NCBI RefSeq assembly: GCF_023169965.1
Contig: NZ_AP025592.1
Span: 1,054,001 to 1,118,000, forward strand
From: Anaeromyxobacter paludicola
GTDB taxonomy: Bacteria > Myxococcota > Myxococcia > Myxococcales > Anaeromyxobacteraceae
Length of the DNA stretch: 64,000 nt
Reading direction: 5' to 3'
Numbering within the stretch: the stretch's first letter is position 1; each line of letters begins with the position of its first letter. This document shows, one piece after another, positions 9,401-19,447 of this stretch. Below the pieces are notes generated by a model that did not search any database, had not been told where the DNA came from, and was given only the letters and a program-made list of their open reading frames with translations. Made by a program: the position numbers and the translations under genes.

Positions 9401-9889
9401 TCAGCCGGCGAGCTGGGTCAGCAGCGCGTCGAACATGAACAGCTCGAGCCGCTCCAGCTCCGCGGCCCCGAGGCCGACGAAGGCGAAGCAGACCCGCGCG
9501 TTGCCGGGCTGGACCTTGACGTCCACCACCCGGGCGCGGCCGGCGACGGGGTCGGCGCCCGGGATCCGGAGCGAGAACTTGAGATCCTCGTCGGACGGCG
9601 GCGGCTTCGCGAGCAGCGCGCCGAAGCCGCCCACGGAGAGGTCGAGGGTCATGGCGCGCTCCGAGCCCACCGACCAGTCGAGGTCCACCTGCAGCGCCCG
9701 CGCGATGCGGAGCGCCTGCCGCGGGGTCTGTCCCACGACCGTGGAGAGCCGCTGGGCCGCGATCACCGCGCGCGCGAGCTCGTCGCGGCCGGACAGGTAG
9801 ACCGCCCGCTCCCGCTCCGTGAGATGCTGCTTGCGCGCCTTGTCGTGCAGCTGCCTGAACGCCGCCAGCCACTCCGCGAGGCTGCTCAT
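9401..9889 (-). CDS. PilZ domain protein
   Basis: 162 residues: a helical N-terminus (about 1-55), then a PilZ-type beta-barrel. TPRQALRIARALQVDL supplies the basic segment and TLDLSVGGFGALL gives the (D/N)xSxxG motif, both expected for c-di-GMP binding. The segment GRARVVDVKV and CFAFVGLG continue the barrel, and the C-terminal helix ELERLELFMFDALL is typical of PilZ proteins. It is a single-domain effector, so output is probably through protein contact. It stands alone between the palindrome spacer and HU. Confidence 0.82.
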   Translation of the reverse strand: MSSLAEWLAAFRQLHDKARKQHLTERERAVYLSGRDELARAVIAAQRLSTVVGQTPRQALRIARALQVDLDWSVGSERAMTLDLSVGGFGALLAKPPPSDEDLKFSLRIPGADPVAGRARVVDVKVQPGNARVCFAFVGLGAAELERLELFMFDALLTQLAG

Positions 9890-9945
9890 CGCCGCCCTCC
9901 TTGCCGATCGGGGCCGATGATAGCGCGAAACGGGGGCGCGCCGCC

Positions 9946-10218
9946 CTAGAGGACCTTCTTCAGCTCCGGCGCCGGCTTGAAGCCCACCGTCTTCGTGGGC
10001 GCGATCTGGATCGCCTCGCCGGTCTTGGGGTTGCGGCCGACGCGCCCGGCGCGCTTCTTCACCGTGAAGGTCCCGAAGCCCGGCACGGCGAAGCGCCGGT
10101 CCTTGCGGATGGCGCGCGAGAGCTGATCGAAGACCGCGTCCACCACGTCCGCCACCTGGCGCTTCGACAGCTCGCCGCGGGCGGACTGCACCTTCTCGAT
10201 GAGCTCTGCCTTGGTCAC
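9946..10218 (-). CDS. hup: DNA-binding protein HU family
   Basis: 90 residues. It starts (GTG) VTKAELIEKVQ, has FGTFTVKKRAGRVGRNPKTG (the DNA-binding beta-arm) and ends FKPAPELKKVL, the complete HU/IHF fold. It bends and compacts DNA. The upstream frame stays open, but the GTG is the only start that fits the family N-terminus. It lies 55 bases after kce; a small hairpin in the gap suggests separate expression from the lysine operon. Confidence 0.93.
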   Translation of the reverse strand: MTKAELIEKVQSARGELSKRQVADVVDAVFDQLSRAIRKDRRFAVPGFGTFTVKKRAGRVGRNPKTGEAIQIAPTKTVGFKPAPELKKVL

Positions 10219-10273
10219 GCCGCGTCCCCCGTCACGAGATGTGAAGGGACGGTAGCTCCCCGGAAGGGGACCG

Positions 10274-11098
10274 TCAAGCGGTGGCGATGCCGAGGATCCG
10301 GCGGGCCTCGGCGGGCGACGCGGGGTGGCGATCGGCGCGGCGGGCGGCCGCCACGGCCAGCTCCACCAGCTCGTGGGAGCCACGCGCCAGCACTCCCTTC
10401 GCGACGAACAGGTTGTCCTCGAGCCCCACCCGCGCGTGCCCGCCGAGTCGCAGCGCGAGCTCGGCGAGCGGCAGCTGGTGGCGCCCCACGCCGGCGGCCG
10501 ACCAGTGGACCTGCTCCGGCAGCCCCTCCAGCAGGAACCGCAGGTTCCGCTCGCTCGCGGAGAGGCCGCCCGGCACGCCGAGCACGAACTGCACGTGGTA
10601 CGGGGCCGCGAGGTGCCCCTGCGCGAGCAGCCACCGCAGCGTATCGAGCATCCCCGCGTCGTAGACCTCGCACTCCGGGACGAGCCCGCGGGCCCGCAGG
10701 GCGCTCGCCACACGGACGATGTCCGGGCGCGCGTTCACGAAGACCTCGTCGCCGAAGTTCATGGTGCCGAGGTTGAGCGTACCCATCTCGGCGCCGAGGA
10801 CGAGCGACCCGAGCCGCTCGTCGATCGACATCCCCACCGCGCCGCCGGTGGAGCACTGGAGCACCGCATCGCAGCCGGCGGCCCGGATCCGCTCCACGAT
10901 CTCGGTGAAGTGGGCGGCCTCCTGCGAGGGGCGGCCGTCGGGCCAGCGCGCGTGCAGGTGGATGCAGGCCGCCCCGGCCCGCCAGGCGTCCACCGCGGCC
11001 CGGGCGATCTCCTCCGGCAGGTAGGGCACGGCCGGGTTCTGGGCGCGGGTGACCTCCGCCCCGACCACCGCGGCGGTGAGGATGGCGGGGGTGGTCAC
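10274..11098 (-). CDS. kce: 3-keto-5-aminohexanoate cleavage enzyme (BKACE family)
   Basis: 274 residues of the DUF849/BKACE TIM-barrel fold. In lysine fermentation Kce converts 3-keto-5-aminohexanoate plus acetyl-CoA to 3-aminobutyryl-CoA plus acetoacetate. CIHLHAR carries zinc-binding histidines, and [40 protein letters not shown] and GLEDNLFV are hallmark segments. The GTG start overlaps the kal stop by four bases. BKACE enzymes vary in substrate, but the neighbours kal, kamE and kamD point to the lysine pathway. It is the last gene of the operon. Confidence 0.9.
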   Translation of the reverse strand: MTTPAILTAAVVGAEVTRAQNPAVPYLPEEIARAAVDAWRAGAACIHLHARWPDGRPSQEAAHFTEIVERIRAAGCDAVLQCSTGGAVGMSIDERLGSLVLGAEMGTLNLGTMNFGDEVFVNARPDIVRVASALRARGLVPECEVYDAGMLDTLRWLLAQGHLAAPYHVQFVLGVPGGLSASERNLRFLLEGLPEQVHWSAAGVGRHQLPLAELALRLGGHARVGLEDNLFVAKGVLARGSHELVELAVAAARRADRHPASPAEARRILGIATA

Positions 11099-11523
11099 GC
11101 CGGCCCCCTCCCCTGGGCGCCGGCCGCGCCGGGCCCGAGCCGCTGCCTCTCCTTCGGCGTCACGCAGGTGCCCGAGGCCCGGCAGACCACCACCGGCTCG
11201 GCGAGCACCTCGGCGGCGCTGTCGGAGAGGTCGCGCCGGGGCGCGAGGACCTTCCGCGCCACGAACCGCATGCGGCGGGAGGTCCGCCCGACCTCGACCA
11301 CCTCGCCCTCGACCTCGAGGTAGTCCCCGGCGTGCACCGGCGCGAGGAACTCCACCGCGTCGTAGGCCCGGAACAGCCCCTCGTCGCCGTCGAGCCGGAC
11401 GAGGAGCTCGGTGGCGACGTCGCCGAAGAGCGCCAGCAGCCGCGCCCCGTCCACGAGATCGCCGCCGTAGTGGGCGTCGGCCTGCGAGAGCCGGAGCCGG
11501 AGGCTCGCCTTGGGCAGGGTCAT
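11095..11523 (-). CDS. kal: 3-aminobutyryl-CoA ammonia-lyase
   Basis: 142 residues, hotdog-fold size. Kal removes ammonia from 3-aminobutyryl-CoA to give crotonyl-CoA. The segments [24 protein letters not shown] and [17 protein letters not shown] (read in parts: [11 protein letters not shown] and [11 protein letters not shown]) resemble hotdog thioesterase-like lyases. The ATG overlaps the kamE stop (ATGA) and its stop overlaps the kce start. The assignment is from fold plus operon context; a generic hotdog thioesterase is the main alternative. Confidence 0.85.
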   Translation of the reverse strand: MTLPKASLRLRLSQADAHYGGDLVDGARLLALFGDVATELLVRLDGDEGLFRAYDAVEFLAPVHAGDYLEVEGEVVEVGRTSRRMRFVARKVLAPRRDLSDSAAEVLAEPVVVCRASGTCVTPKERQRLGPGAAGAQGRGPA

Positions 11524-12278
11524 CCGCGCAGCTCCCTCCCCTCGCGCCGCAGCACGGCGGCGGCGAGGAAGTTGGCGACGTCCGAGGGCTTCGTGCCCGG
11601 CCCGAAGCCGGCGTCGTAGCCGAGCTCGAGCGCCAGCCGGTGATCGATCCGCGGGCCGCCCAGGAGCGCGACGACGCGGCGCCGGACCCCGAGCCGCTCC
11701 AGCTCCTCGATGAAGGCGCGGGCGTTGTCCTTGTGCACGTCGCGCTGGGTGACCACCTGCGAGACCAGCACGGCGTCGGCGCGGGTCTCCTGGCAGAGCC
11801 GCGCCAGGCGCCCGTTCTCCACCTGGGCCCCCAGGTTGCGGGCGTCGAACGCCGGGTAGCGCTCGAGGCCGTAGTCCCCGGCGAAGCCCTTCATGTTCAT
11901 GATGGCGTCGATGCCGACGGCGTGGGCGTCGGAGCCGGTGCAGGCGCCGAGCACCACGATCCGGCGGCCGAGCTCGGCGGCCACGACCGCGTTCAGCTCG
12001 TCGAAGGAGCGCTTGCGGACCACCACCTCGGGCACGTGGAGCCCGTCCCAGTCCACCGCGGCGGCGGTGCGGCCGTAGACCACGAAGAAGGTGTACTCCT
12101 CGGCGGCGCGCTCCATGGCGGCCACGTGGACGCCCTCGAGCCCCATCTGGCGGGCGAGCTGGACCGCCGCCTCCCGGGCGCGCTCGCTCGCCGGCACCGG
12201 CAGCACGAACGAGAGCTGCACCACGCCGTCGTCGCGGCGGTCGCCGTAGGGACGGAGCGCGCGCCCCCCGGCGCTCAC
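11520..12278 (-). CDS. kamE: Lysine 5,6-aminomutase, beta subunit (B12-binding)
   Basis: 252 residues. With KamD it moves the terminal amino group of D-lysine or beta-lysine using adenosylcobalamin and PLP. The Rossmann-like cobalamin domain contains TQRDVHKDN (Asp-x-His motif for cobalt ligation), [15 protein letters not shown] and [10 protein letters not shown]. The strongly conserved [17 protein letters not shown] carries the lysine expected to bind PLP. GTG 12278 overlaps the lipoprotein stop by four bases. The earlier open frame, which continues to 12536, is a shadow of the lipoprotein gene. Confidence 0.93.
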   Translation of the reverse strand: MSAGGRALRPYGDRRDDGVVQLSFVLPVPASERAREAAVQLARQMGLEGVHVAAMERAAEEYTFFVVYGRTAAAVDWDGLHVPEVVVRKRSFDELNAVVAAELGRRIVVLGACTGSDAHAVGIDAIMNMKGFAGDYGLERYPAFDARNLGAQVENGRLARLCQETRADAVLVSQVVTQRDVHKDNARAFIEELERLGVRRRVVALLGGPRIDHRLALELGYDAGFGPGTKPSDVANFLAAAVLRREGRELRG

Positions 12279-12784
12279 GAGCCGCCTCCCACCCGGGCGG
12301 TGGTGAGGAGCAGCTTCTGGGCCCGGAGCACGTCCGCGCCGAGCGGGGACTGCCCGGTGAGGAAGAGCCGGTACTGGTGCGGGCCGGCGCAGACGGCCCA
12401 GGCCCAGCCGTGCCACTGCCCCGCGTCGGCCTCCTGCAGGAGCGCGCGCCGTCCGGCGAAGGTGGTGGGGTGCCGGCGCATGTTCTGGAGCCCGCCGCTG
12501 CCCCGGGCGAGCGCCGCCTCGGCGTCGGCGAGGCACTCCTTCTCGCTGCCGAACGTGCGCTCCACCTGCTGGACGTCGAGCTTGGCCCGCTCGTCGGGCC
12601 GGAGCAGCGTGAAGCGCCGCGCCTCGCCCTGCGCCCTCCAGTCGGCGGGCGCCTCGAAGCTGAGCGCGCCCACGCCGTAGGTGAGCATCCCCTGATCCCG
12701 GCTCGGGGCGCCCGAGGGCGGGCCCCGGCGTCCGGCGCAGGAGGCCAGGACGACCGCGGCGGTGACGGCGGCGAGCCTCCTCAT
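12275..12784 (-). CDS. Lipoprotein coupled between kamD and kamE
   Basis: 169 residues. A signal peptide ends in VVLASC (lipobox, Cys about 16), then a Gly/Pro-rich linker, and a domain with [35 protein letters not shown] and [16 protein letters not shown]. The PADW start and layout resemble proteins that associate with membranes, but I recognise no named family. It overlaps both neighbours by four bases (ATGA after kamD, GTGA before kamE), so it is an integral operon member. A periplasmic-facing lipoprotein between two cytosolic mutase subunits is unexpected. Confidence 0.82.
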   Translation of the reverse strand: MRRLAAVTAAVVLASCAGRRGPPSGAPSRDQGMLTYGVGALSFEAPADWRAQGEARRFTLLRPDERAKLDVQQVERTFGSEKECLADAEAALARGSGGLQNMRRHPTTFAGRRALLQEADAGQWHGWAWAVCAGPHQYRLFLTGQSPLGADVLRAQKLLLTTARVGGGS

Positions 12785-14355
12785 GCGGCGCCCTCCAGGA
12801 TCTCGAGGAACGGGTTGAAGTAGTCGTCGTCGCGCGGCACCACGCCCTCGAGCCCCTTGCCGCCGTCCTCGGCGCGGGCCACGTCGCCGAAGCGGGCCTT
12901 CCCGATGGCCTGGAAGAGCCCCTCGTCCGCGACCTCCTCGAGGAGCCCGAGCGCCTTGCCGAGCGTCTCCGCCGCCCGCCGCTCCACCGCGCCGCCCGGC
13001 CTGAGCTGCAGCTCGCCGCCGAGCGAGCGCCAGGCCCGGTAGACGTAGTCGGCGGTCTTGAGCGCCACGTAGCGGTCCATGAGGAAGGGGTTGTGCATCG
13101 CCTCGGTCATCATCCCGAGGAGCTGGATGTGCTGGCCGGTGAGCCAGGAGACCACGTCGGCCATGGTGTCGTAGGCGTGGCTGAAGAAGATGTCGCCCTG
13201 CTTGTGCTTGGTGGGCGGCATGTACTTGATGGGCGCGTCCGGGAAGAGGGTGCGCACGAGCAGGGCCTGGGCGAGCTCGCGCGCCACGGTGTCCTCGCGG
13301 GCGGGGTCGATCTCGAAGCTGTGGCCGAGCCCGATGAGCGCGTCGGGCAGCCCGGCGCGGTGCGCGAAGCTCTCGTTCACGAAGTGGCTCGCGACCACGG
13401 TGTGGGCGGCCTCGTCGGCGTCGGCGGTGGTGATGTAGTTGTCCTCGCCGGTGTTGATGAGGATCCCGGCGAAGGCGCAGATGCGGCGCGAGAAGTGCTG
13501 ATCGCAGAGCGTCCGCTTCATGTTGATGTCGCGGAACAGGATCCCGTACATGGCGTCGTTGAGCAGCATGTCGAGCCGCTCCCACGCCGCCGCGATGGCG
13601 ATCTCGCTCATGCAGAGGCCGGACGAGTAGTTGGTGAGGTGCACGTACCGGCCGAGCTTGCGCGACTCGGCGTCGAGCGCCTCGCGCATGATCCGGAAGT
13701 TCTCCTGGGTGGCGTAGGTGCCGCCGTAGCCCTCGGTGGTGGCGCCGTGCGGCACGTAGTCGAGGAGCGACTGCGCCGTGGAGCGGATCACCGCGATCAC
13801 GTCCGCCCCGGCCTGCGCCGCCGCCCGCCCCTGCTCCACGTCGTCGTGGATGTTGCCCGAGGCGACGATGAGGTACTTGTGCGGGAGCGGCCCCGCGCCC
13901 AGCTCCGCCTTGAGCGCGTCGCGCCGCTCCACCCGGGCGCGCAGCTCGGCGGCGGCGGCGCGCGCCTCCCGGCGCATCTCGGCCCGGAGCGCCTCGTCCT
14001 CCTCCGCCGGGAGCGGCGGCGGGTCGCGCGGCAGGGCCGCGATCCGCTCGGCCACCTGCAGCGGGTCGCGCGCGCCCTGGCGCATGGCCCAGCCGAGCCA
14101 CCAGGCCGCGCCCCGGCCCACCAGCCCTCGCGCGTGCAGCTCGTCCACGATCAGGTTGACGAAGGGGACGCCGCGCGAGCCGGCGCCGTGGAACCCGAAC
14201 AGCCGCAGCACCGCGCGCTCGATGGAGACGGTGGTGTGCCGCTCCACGAAGCCGATCACCGGCGCGGTGATCCGGTCGGCCAGCTCCCGGCAGCGCGCCA
14301 CCGCCGCGGCGTCGAGCCGCAGGTCCGGCACCGTCCTGCCATCGGCCAGGCGCAT
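12781..14355 (-). CDS. kamD: Lysine 5,6-aminomutase, alpha subunit
   Basis: 524 residues, full length for KamD (TIM-barrel partner of KamE). Strong family segments are KYLIVASGNIHDDVEQG, HGATTEGYGGTYATQENF, LTNYSSGLCMSEIA, MYGILFRDINMKRTL, DQHFSRRICAFAGI and PTKHKQGDIFFSHAYD. First gene of a five-gene minus-strand operon in which every junction overlaps by four bases. It starts 40 bases after mtaB with a promoter-like sequence between them. The pathway genes kamA and kdd are not in the window. Confidence 0.95.
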   Translation of the reverse strand: MRLADGRTVPDLRLDAAAVARCRELADRITAPVIGFVERHTTVSIERAVLRLFGFHGAGSRGVPFVNLIVDELHARGLVGRGAAWWLGWAMRQGARDPLQVAERIAALPRDPPPLPAEEDEALRAEMRREARAAAAELRARVERRDALKAELGAGPLPHKYLIVASGNIHDDVEQGRAAAQAGADVIAVIRSTAQSLLDYVPHGATTEGYGGTYATQENFRIMREALDAESRKLGRYVHLTNYSSGLCMSEIAIAAAWERLDMLLNDAMYGILFRDINMKRTLCDQHFSRRICAFAGILINTGEDNYITTADADEAAHTVVASHFVNESFAHRAGLPDALIGLGHSFEIDPAREDTVARELAQALLVRTLFPDAPIKYMPPTKHKQGDIFFSHAYDTMADVVSWLTGQHIQLLGMMTEAMHNPFLMDRYVALKTADYVYRAWRSLGGELQLRPGGAVERRAAETLGKALGLLEEVADEGLFQAIGKARFGDVARAEDGGKGLEGVVPRDDDYFNPFLEILEGAA

Positions 14356-14361
14356 GGCCGA

Positions 14362-14390
14362 GTCTTAGGCCCGTGCCCCGCCGGTGGCAA
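14362..14390 (-). promoter_or_regulatory. Candidate promoter of the lysine operon
   Basis: On the minus strand, TTGCCA (14390-14385), a 17-base spacer and TAAGAC (14367-14362). Only six bases separate the -10 box from the kamD ATG, so a transcript from it would be leaderless or nearly so. Confidence 0.4.
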
Positions 14391-14395
14391 CTTGC

Positions 14396-15676
14396 CTAGG
14401 GGGTATCCCTGGCCCGTCCGAGGCACCGCCGGCCGTCGCTCCCGGTGACGACCACCTGCGCCAGCGCGCCGCGCGCCTCGCCGCCGGCGGGCCAGCGGAC
14501 CGTCACGCCGCTCCGCGCGGTCCCCACGCAGAAGCCCCCCTCGACCCGCTCGACCACCACCTCGAGCTGGCGGCCCCGCTGCGCCGCGAGGTAGGCCTGG
14601 CGCCGCCGCCGCGAGAGGTCGAGCAACTCGGCCGCGCGCTCCCGGGCGACCGGCCCCGGCACCGCGCCGGGCAGGTCCGCCGCCGGCGTGCCCTCCCGCG
14701 GCGACCAGGTGAAGACGTGCAGGTAGGTGAGCGGGGAGGCCTCGACGAGCCGGATCGTGGCGCGGTGATCCTCCTCGGTCTCCCCCGGGAACCCGGCCAT
14801 CACGTCCGCGCCGAGGTTCCCGCCAGGGAGCGCGCGCGCCGCCTCCTCGAGGACGCGCAGGTAGCCGGCGGCGCGGTAGGGGCGCCGCATGGCGGCCAGG
14901 ATCCGATCCGAGCCGCTCTGGAGCGGGAGGTGGAGCTGCGGGCAGAGCCGCTCGGCGGCCGGCCCTCGGAAGAGCGCCAGCGGCGCCTCGAGCGGCTCGA
15001 TCGAGGAGAGCCGGAGCCGGTGCGCGAGCCCGTCCGCCGCCGCGCGCGCGACCAGCGCCTCGAGCGTGCGGCGCGGCGAGAGGTCGCGGCCGTAGTGGCC
15101 GAGGTGGATCCCGGCCAGCACCACCTCGCGCGCCCCGCGGCCGAGCGCGGCGAGCCGCGCCAGGGCCTCCTCGAACGCGAGCGAGCGCGACGGGCCGCGC
15201 GCCCGGGGCAGGATGCAGTAGGCGCAGGCGGCGTCGCAGCCGTCCTGGACCTTGAGCACCGCCCGCGTGTGCCGCGCCGGGAACGGCGGCGCCTCGGCCG
15301 GCGCGGCGTCCCGCCCGAGGAGCCGCGCCACCGCGGCCGCGACGCTGCCGCCGGTGCGCGCGCCCACCACCGCGGCCACCCCCGGCAGCGCGCGGCAGGC
15401 CTCCGGCGCGACCTCGGCGTAGCACCCGGCCACCACGATGCGGGCGCCCGGGTGTACCCGCGCCGCCAGCCGCACCGCCTTGCGCGCCGCCTGGTCGGCG
15501 CCGTTCGTGACCGTGCAGGTCTGGATCAGCACCAGGTCCGCCGGCTCGCCGGGCGCCGCCAGCGCGCAGGCGCCGTCGAGCGCCGCCGCGGCCGCGTCGA
15601 GGTCGCCGCGGCTCACCCGGCACCCGAGCGACACCAGCGCCAGGCGCGGCCGCTCAGCGGGCGATGCGGCCGCCAC
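14396..15676 (-). CDS. mtaB: tRNA t6A37 methylthiotransferase MtaB-like
   Basis: 426 residues of the MiaB-type radical-SAM methylthiotransferase family, modifying t6A37 to ms2t6A. The N-terminal domain has its three cluster cysteines in SLGCRVS, IQTCTV and AGCYAE. The radical SAM site is CDAACAYC (CxxxCxxC), followed by [21 protein letters not shown] and FPGETEEDH are also typical, and a TRAM domain ends the protein. The shape of the N-terminus favours MtaB over MiaB or RimO. The GTG start overlaps the mnmA end by 23 bases. Confidence 0.88.
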   Translation of the reverse strand: MAAASPAERPRLALVSLGCRVSRGDLDAAAAALDGACALAAPGEPADLVLIQTCTVTNGADQAARKAVRLAARVHPGARIVVAGCYAEVAPEACRALPGVAAVVGARTGGSVAAAVARLLGRDAAPAEAPPFPARHTRAVLKVQDGCDAACAYCILPRARGPSRSLAFEEALARLAALGRGAREVVLAGIHLGHYGRDLSPRRTLEALVARAAADGLAHRLRLSSIEPLEAPLALFRGPAAERLCPQLHLPLQSGSDRILAAMRRPYRAAGYLRVLEEAARALPGGNLGADVMAGFPGETEEDHRATIRLVEASPLTYLHVFTWSPREGTPAADLPGAVPGPVARERAAELLDLSRRRRQAYLAAQRGRQLEVVVERVEGGFCVGTARSGVTVRWPAGGEARGALAQVVVTGSDGRRCLGRARDTP

Positions 15677-16709
15677 CCAGCACCTCGTCGCCGGCGTAGA
15701 ACACCGCCGCCTGGCCCGGGGCGACGCCGCGCACCGGGCGCGAGAGCGTCACCTCGGCCCGCGCGCCGCAGAGCGGCCGGACCGTGCCCGCCACCCCCTC
15801 GTGCCGGTGGCGCACCCGCACCCGCGCCTCGACCGGCCCGGGCGGCGGCGCCCCCGCGACCCAGCGGACGTCGGTCGCGGTGAGCTCGGCGCGGGAGGCC
15901 TCGTCGGCCGTCCCCACCACCACCCTGCCCCGCTCCGGCTCGAGCCGCACCACGTACCGGGGCGCGGGCCCGGTCACCCCCAGGCCGCGGCGCTGGCCCA
16001 CGGTGAACCGGTGCACGCCGCCGTGGCGCGCCAGCACCTCGCCCGAGGTGGAGACGAGCTCGCCCTCGCGCACCCGGCCCGGCGCGCGCAGCTCCACGAA
16101 GCGGGCCGCGTCCCCGTCGGTGACGAAGCAGATCTCCTGCGACTCGGCCTTGGCGGCGTTCGCGAGCCCGGCGGCGGCGGCGGCGGCCCGCACCTCCGGC
16201 TTGCGCAGCCCGCCCACCGGGAAGAGCACGTGGGCGAGCTCGTCCTGCCCGAGCCGGTAGAGGAAGTAGGTCTGGTCCTTGGCGTCGTCCGCGGCGGTGA
16301 GGAGCGCGTAGCGCCCGCCCCGCCGCTCCACCCGGGCGTAGTGGCCGGTGGCGAGCTTGCCGCCGAGGGCCCGGGCCCGCTTCAGGAGCCAGTCGAACTT
16401 CACCTCGCTGTTGCAGGGGATGCAGGGGTTCGGCGTGAGGCCGTCGAGGTAGTCCTCGACGAAGCGGTCCACGACGCTCCGCCCGAAGTGCTCCTCGAGG
16501 TCGGCCACGTAGAACGGGATCCCGAGGCGCCGCGCGGCCCGCCGCGCGTCCTCGAGGTCGTCCGGGCCGCAGCAGGAGCGCCCCCGCGCCCGGTCGGAGT
16601 AGTCGAAGACCCGCATGGTGACGCCGAGCACCTCGTGCCCCTCGGCCTGGAGGAGCGCGGCGGCGGCGGCGGAGTCCACCCCGCCCGACATGGCGACGAG
16701 CACGCGCAT
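15654..16709 (-). CDS. mnmA: tRNA-specific 2-thiouridylase MnmA
   Basis: 351 residues. It adenylates and thiolates U34 of tRNA Lys, Glu and Gln. The PP-loop [12 protein letters not shown] is at residues 6-17. [13 protein letters not shown] carries the first catalytic Cys, and [12 protein letters not shown] carries the second. [17 protein letters not shown] and [11 protein letters not shown] are family signatures. The ATG at 16709 gives the usual [10 protein letters not shown] start; the long upstream open frame belongs to other genes. It heads a coupled pair with mtaB, both tRNA-modifying. Confidence 0.97.
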   Translation of the reverse strand: MRVLVAMSGGVDSAAAAALLQAEGHEVLGVTMRVFDYSDRARGRSCCGPDDLEDARRAARRLGIPFYVADLEEHFGRSVVDRFVEDYLDGLTPNPCIPCNSEVKFDWLLKRARALGGKLATGHYARVERRGGRYALLTAADDAKDQTYFLYRLGQDELAHVLFPVGGLRKPEVRAAAAAAGLANAAKAESQEICFVTDGDAARFVELRAPGRVREGELVSTSGEVLARHGGVHRFTVGQRRGLGVTGPAPRYVVRLEPERGRVVVGTADEASRAELTATDVRWVAGAPPPGPVEARVRVRHRHEGVAGTVRPLCGARAEVTLSRPVRGVAPGQAAVFYAGDEVLGGGRIAR

Positions 16710-16765
16710 CGGAGGTGCGGAATCTAGCCCAAGGACGCGCCGCGGTGGAACCCGGGCCCGGGCCC

Positions 16766-18007
16766 TCAGCCGGAGACCTGGGCCGGCGGCTGGGGCCGGG
16801 CCTCGACGGGGCGAGCCGGGATCTCGAGCACGATCTTGGTGCCGGTGAAGTGGCGCGGCGTACCGGCCGGCTGCGTGCGGGGCGGGCTCTCGAGCACGAT
16901 CTGGCCGCCGTGCGCCTCGGCGATCCGCCGCGCCACCGGCAGCCCCAGCCCCGAGCCGGGCGCGCGGGCGTCGCCCTTGCGCGAGGCGTGGAAGAACGGC
17001 TCGAAGACGTTCACCGCGTCGGCGCCGCGGATCCCGGGCCCCTGGTCGTAGATCGAGAAGCGGAGCCGGTCGCCGGCCCGCGCCACCTCCACCAGCACCT
17101 CGCCCCCGTGCGGCGAGAACTTCACCGCGTTCGAGACCACGTTGGCGAGCGCCTGGCGGAGCTTGCGGGCGTCGGCCTGCACCGGCCCGCCGCCGCCCCG
17201 GGTGACCGTGACGTGGAGGCGGGCCTCCTTGATGGCGGCGCGCTGCTCCGCCACCACGTCCTCGGCGAGCTGATCCGGGTCCACCACGGCGTGGAGGATG
17301 GCCGCCTGCCCCGCCTGCAGGCTCGCGAAGTCGGACAGGTTGTCCACGATCCGGGTGAGCCGCCCCACCGCGGCGAGGACGCTGTCGAGGATCTTCCGCT
17401 GCTGGTCGGAGAGCGGCCCGAGCTTGCCGGACTGCAGGATCCGGAGGTACCCGGCGAGCGGCGTCAGCGGCGTCGAGAGCTCGTGCGAGAGGTTGTGGAT
17501 GAAGGCGCTGCGGAGCCGGTCCGAGCGGTCGAGCCGGGCCGCCGCGTCGCTCGCCCCGGCCACCGCCTGCTCCAGCTTGGCCGCGAGCCCGGCCGAGAAG
17601 GTCCTGAGGTTCTCGCGCTCCCCGCGCTCGTCGAGGAGCTCCCGCTTGCCGGCGAGGAAGGCCCGGACCTCGGAGACGAAGCGGTCCCGCGCGATCGGCT
17701 GCTCGATGAACCCGTCGCAGCCGGCGGCGATGGCCACGTCGTGCTCGGCGGGCCCCGTGCCCACCGCCACGAAGGGGACCCGCGCCAGCGAGCGCTCCTG
17801 CTTGAGCCGCGAGGCGAGCTCCGGCCCCTCGATGTCCGGCAGGTGCACGTCCGCCAGCACGAGGTCGGGGGGCAGCGTGAGGGCCCGCTCGATGCCGGCG
17901 AGCCCGGTCGGGCTCTCGTCCACCGCGAAGCCGCTCTCCTCGAGCAGCTCCCGCACGGTGGCGCGCAGGCCGGGATCGCCTTCGATGCAGAGCACCCGCG
18001 GAGACAT
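16766..18007 (-). CDS. Hybrid protein: receiver domain plus histidine kinase
   Basis: 413 residues from ATG 18007. An N-terminal receiver (about 1-120) has the acceptor Asp in VLADVHLPD, but the acidic pair is E-G-D and the conserved Lys before Pro is Gln (FIEQPI). A linker helix leads to the HisKA domain with [13 protein letters not shown] (phospho-His) and an ATPase domain with [14 protein letters not shown] (N box), YDQGPGIRG (G1), [11 protein letters not shown] (G2). No membrane helices, so it is cytosolic. No cognate regulator is adjacent. The receiver may sense by binding a partner rather than normal phosphorylation. Confidence 0.88.
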   Translation of the reverse strand: MSPRVLCIEGDPGLRATVRELLEESGFAVDESPTGLAGIERALTLPPDLVLADVHLPDIEGPELASRLKQERSLARVPFVAVGTGPAEHDVAIAAGCDGFIEQPIARDRFVSEVRAFLAGKRELLDERGERENLRTFSAGLAAKLEQAVAGASDAAARLDRSDRLRSAFIHNLSHELSTPLTPLAGYLRILQSGKLGPLSDQQRKILDSVLAAVGRLTRIVDNLSDFASLQAGQAAILHAVVDPDQLAEDVVAEQRAAIKEARLHVTVTRGGGGPVQADARKLRQALANVVSNAVKFSPHGGEVLVEVARAGDRLRFSIYDQGPGIRGADAVNVFEPFFHASRKGDARAPGSGLGLPVARRIAEAHGGQIVLESPPRTQPAGTPRHFTGTKIVLEIPARPVEARPQPPAQVSG

Positions 18008-18034
18008 GGTCGAGCCTCGACGCAAGTATATGCG

Positions 18035-19441
18035 TCAGGCGTCGCCGGTTCGCCGCGCCTCCCACCAGGCCGCGAGCTCTGCGGCAAGACGGGTCCGGGT
18101 GTTGCGCTTCGGGTCCTCCAGCACGTGGTCCAGCAGGTGCCGGACCGCCTGGCCGATCTCGCGCCCGGGCGGGATGCCGAGCTCCTTCATGATCGACGCC
18201 CCGTCCAGGGCGAGCTCTCCGGCGCTGAGCGGCGGCTTCGCCGCGAGCACCCTGGCGAGCCGCCGGCGGTAGCTCGACAGGAGCCCGGCCGCGGCGTGGG
18301 CGCGCGAGGAGCTGCGGGCGTCGGCGCGCCAGAGCTCGGCGAGAGCCTCCGCCTGCTCGACCCCGATCCGGGAGAGCAGGCGTCGCAGCGCCGGGTCCGA
18401 GCCGGCCGCCTCGGCCGCGCCGGGAGGGCCGAGCTCGAGGCAGCGCTGCTCCGCGACGAGCTGCGCCACCGCCTCCGCGAGCCGCTTCGCGAAGCGGAGC
18501 CGGGCGAGGCAGCCGCGCACCCGCTCCGGCTCGACCACGTGCAGGAGCGCGGCGAGCCGGAGGGCCAGCTCCGGCGGCGCCTCCGCCGCGGCCGCGAAGG
18601 CGTGCGCGCGCAGGTCCGGCTCGAGCTCCACCAGCTCCGGCAGCACCACCTCGAGCAGCCCGGTCCCGGCGAGCACCTCGAGCCCGCCGGCGACGTGCGG
18701 CGCCACCGCCAGCCGGGAGAGCTCCTGGCAGACCCGCTCGGCCGAGACCTTGCGGACCACCTCGAGGGCGCCCGGGACGGCGTCGCGGGTCTCCGGGTCG
18801 AGCGCGTAGCCGAGCTGCGCCGCGAAGCGCGCCGCCCGCAGCGGCCGCAGCCCGTCCTCTCCGAAGCGGGTCCCCGGATCGCCCACCGCGCGGATGAGCC
18901 GGTCCCGCATGTCGGCCCGGCCGCCGAACGGGTCGCGGAACTCTCGCCCCACCGGGTCGAAGGCGAGGGCGTTCATGGTGAAGTCGCGCCGCTCGAGGTC
19001 GCCCTCCAGGTCCTCGTGGAAGGTGACCGAGGACGGCCGCCGGCCGTCGCGGTACTCGCCCTCGCCGCGGAAGGTGGTGACCTCCACGTGCTCCCCCCCG
19101 AGCACCACGGTCACGGTGCCGTGCTCGACGCCGGTCGGGATCACCTTGGGGAAGAGCCGCATCACCTCCGCCGGCCGGGCCGGCGTGGCCACGTCGAAGT
19201 CCGCGGTGGCGCGGCGGCGGCCGAGGAGCAGGTCGCGGACGGCGCCGCCCACGAGCCAGGAGCGGTGGCCCGCCGAGTCGAGCCGGCGCAGCACGTCGAG
19301 CACCGGGAGCGGCAGGTGCGCCCGCGCGAGCTCGCGGGGGAGGCCGGCCTCGAGGGCGGAGGGGCCGCCGCGGCGAGCGCCCGGCTCGCCGCGCCCGGTC
19401 GCGGCGGGAGGCGAGGCGGGGCGAGGGCGGCCCTTCTCCAT
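18035..19441 (-). CDS. cca: CCA tRNA nucleotidyltransferase / poly(A) polymerase family
   Basis: 468 residues of class II nucleotidyltransferase. [13 protein letters not shown] and TADFDVAT hold the catalytic GG and DxD motifs. [12 protein letters not shown] and [25 protein letters not shown] are the following conserved blocks. It adds or repairs the tRNA 3' CCA; the neighbouring tRNA-Arg in this window lacks an encoded CCA, so this activity is needed. About 40 residues of Arg/Pro-rich N-terminal extension precede the domain, so the true start may be later. PAP activity cannot be excluded by sequence alone. Confidence 0.9.
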   Translation of the reverse strand: MEKGRPRPASPPAATGRGEPGARRGGPSALEAGLPRELARAHLPLPVLDVLRRLDSAGHRSWLVGGAVRDLLLGRRRATADFDVATPARPAEVMRLFPKVIPTGVEHGTVTVVLGGEHVEVTTFRGEGEYRDGRRPSSVTFHEDLEGDLERRDFTMNALAFDPVGREFRDPFGGRADMRDRLIRAVGDPGTRFGEDGLRPLRAARFAAQLGYALDPETRDAVPGALEVVRKVSAERVCQELSRLAVAPHVAGGLEVLAGTGLLEVVLPELVELEPDLRAHAFAAAAEAPPELALRLAALLHVVEPERVRGCLARLRFAKRLAEAVAQLVAEQRCLELGPPGAAEAAGSDPALRRLLSRIGVEQAEALAELWRADARSSSRAHAAAGLLSSYRRRLARVLAAKPPLSAGELALDGASIMKELGIPPGREIGQAVRHLLDHVLEDPKRNTRTRLAAELAAWWEARRTGDA

Positions 19442-19447
19442 GGGGCC

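Noticed and set aside
10281-12680. Plus-strand frames opposite kce, kal and kamE
   Set aside because: Low-complexity Arg/Pro/Ala sequences antisense to well-supported genes.
12275-14101. A 608-codon extension of the kam-locus lipoprotein
   Set aside because: Upstream part is antisense-free shadow of kamD; the lipobox start at 12784 overlapping the kamD stop is the coherent start.
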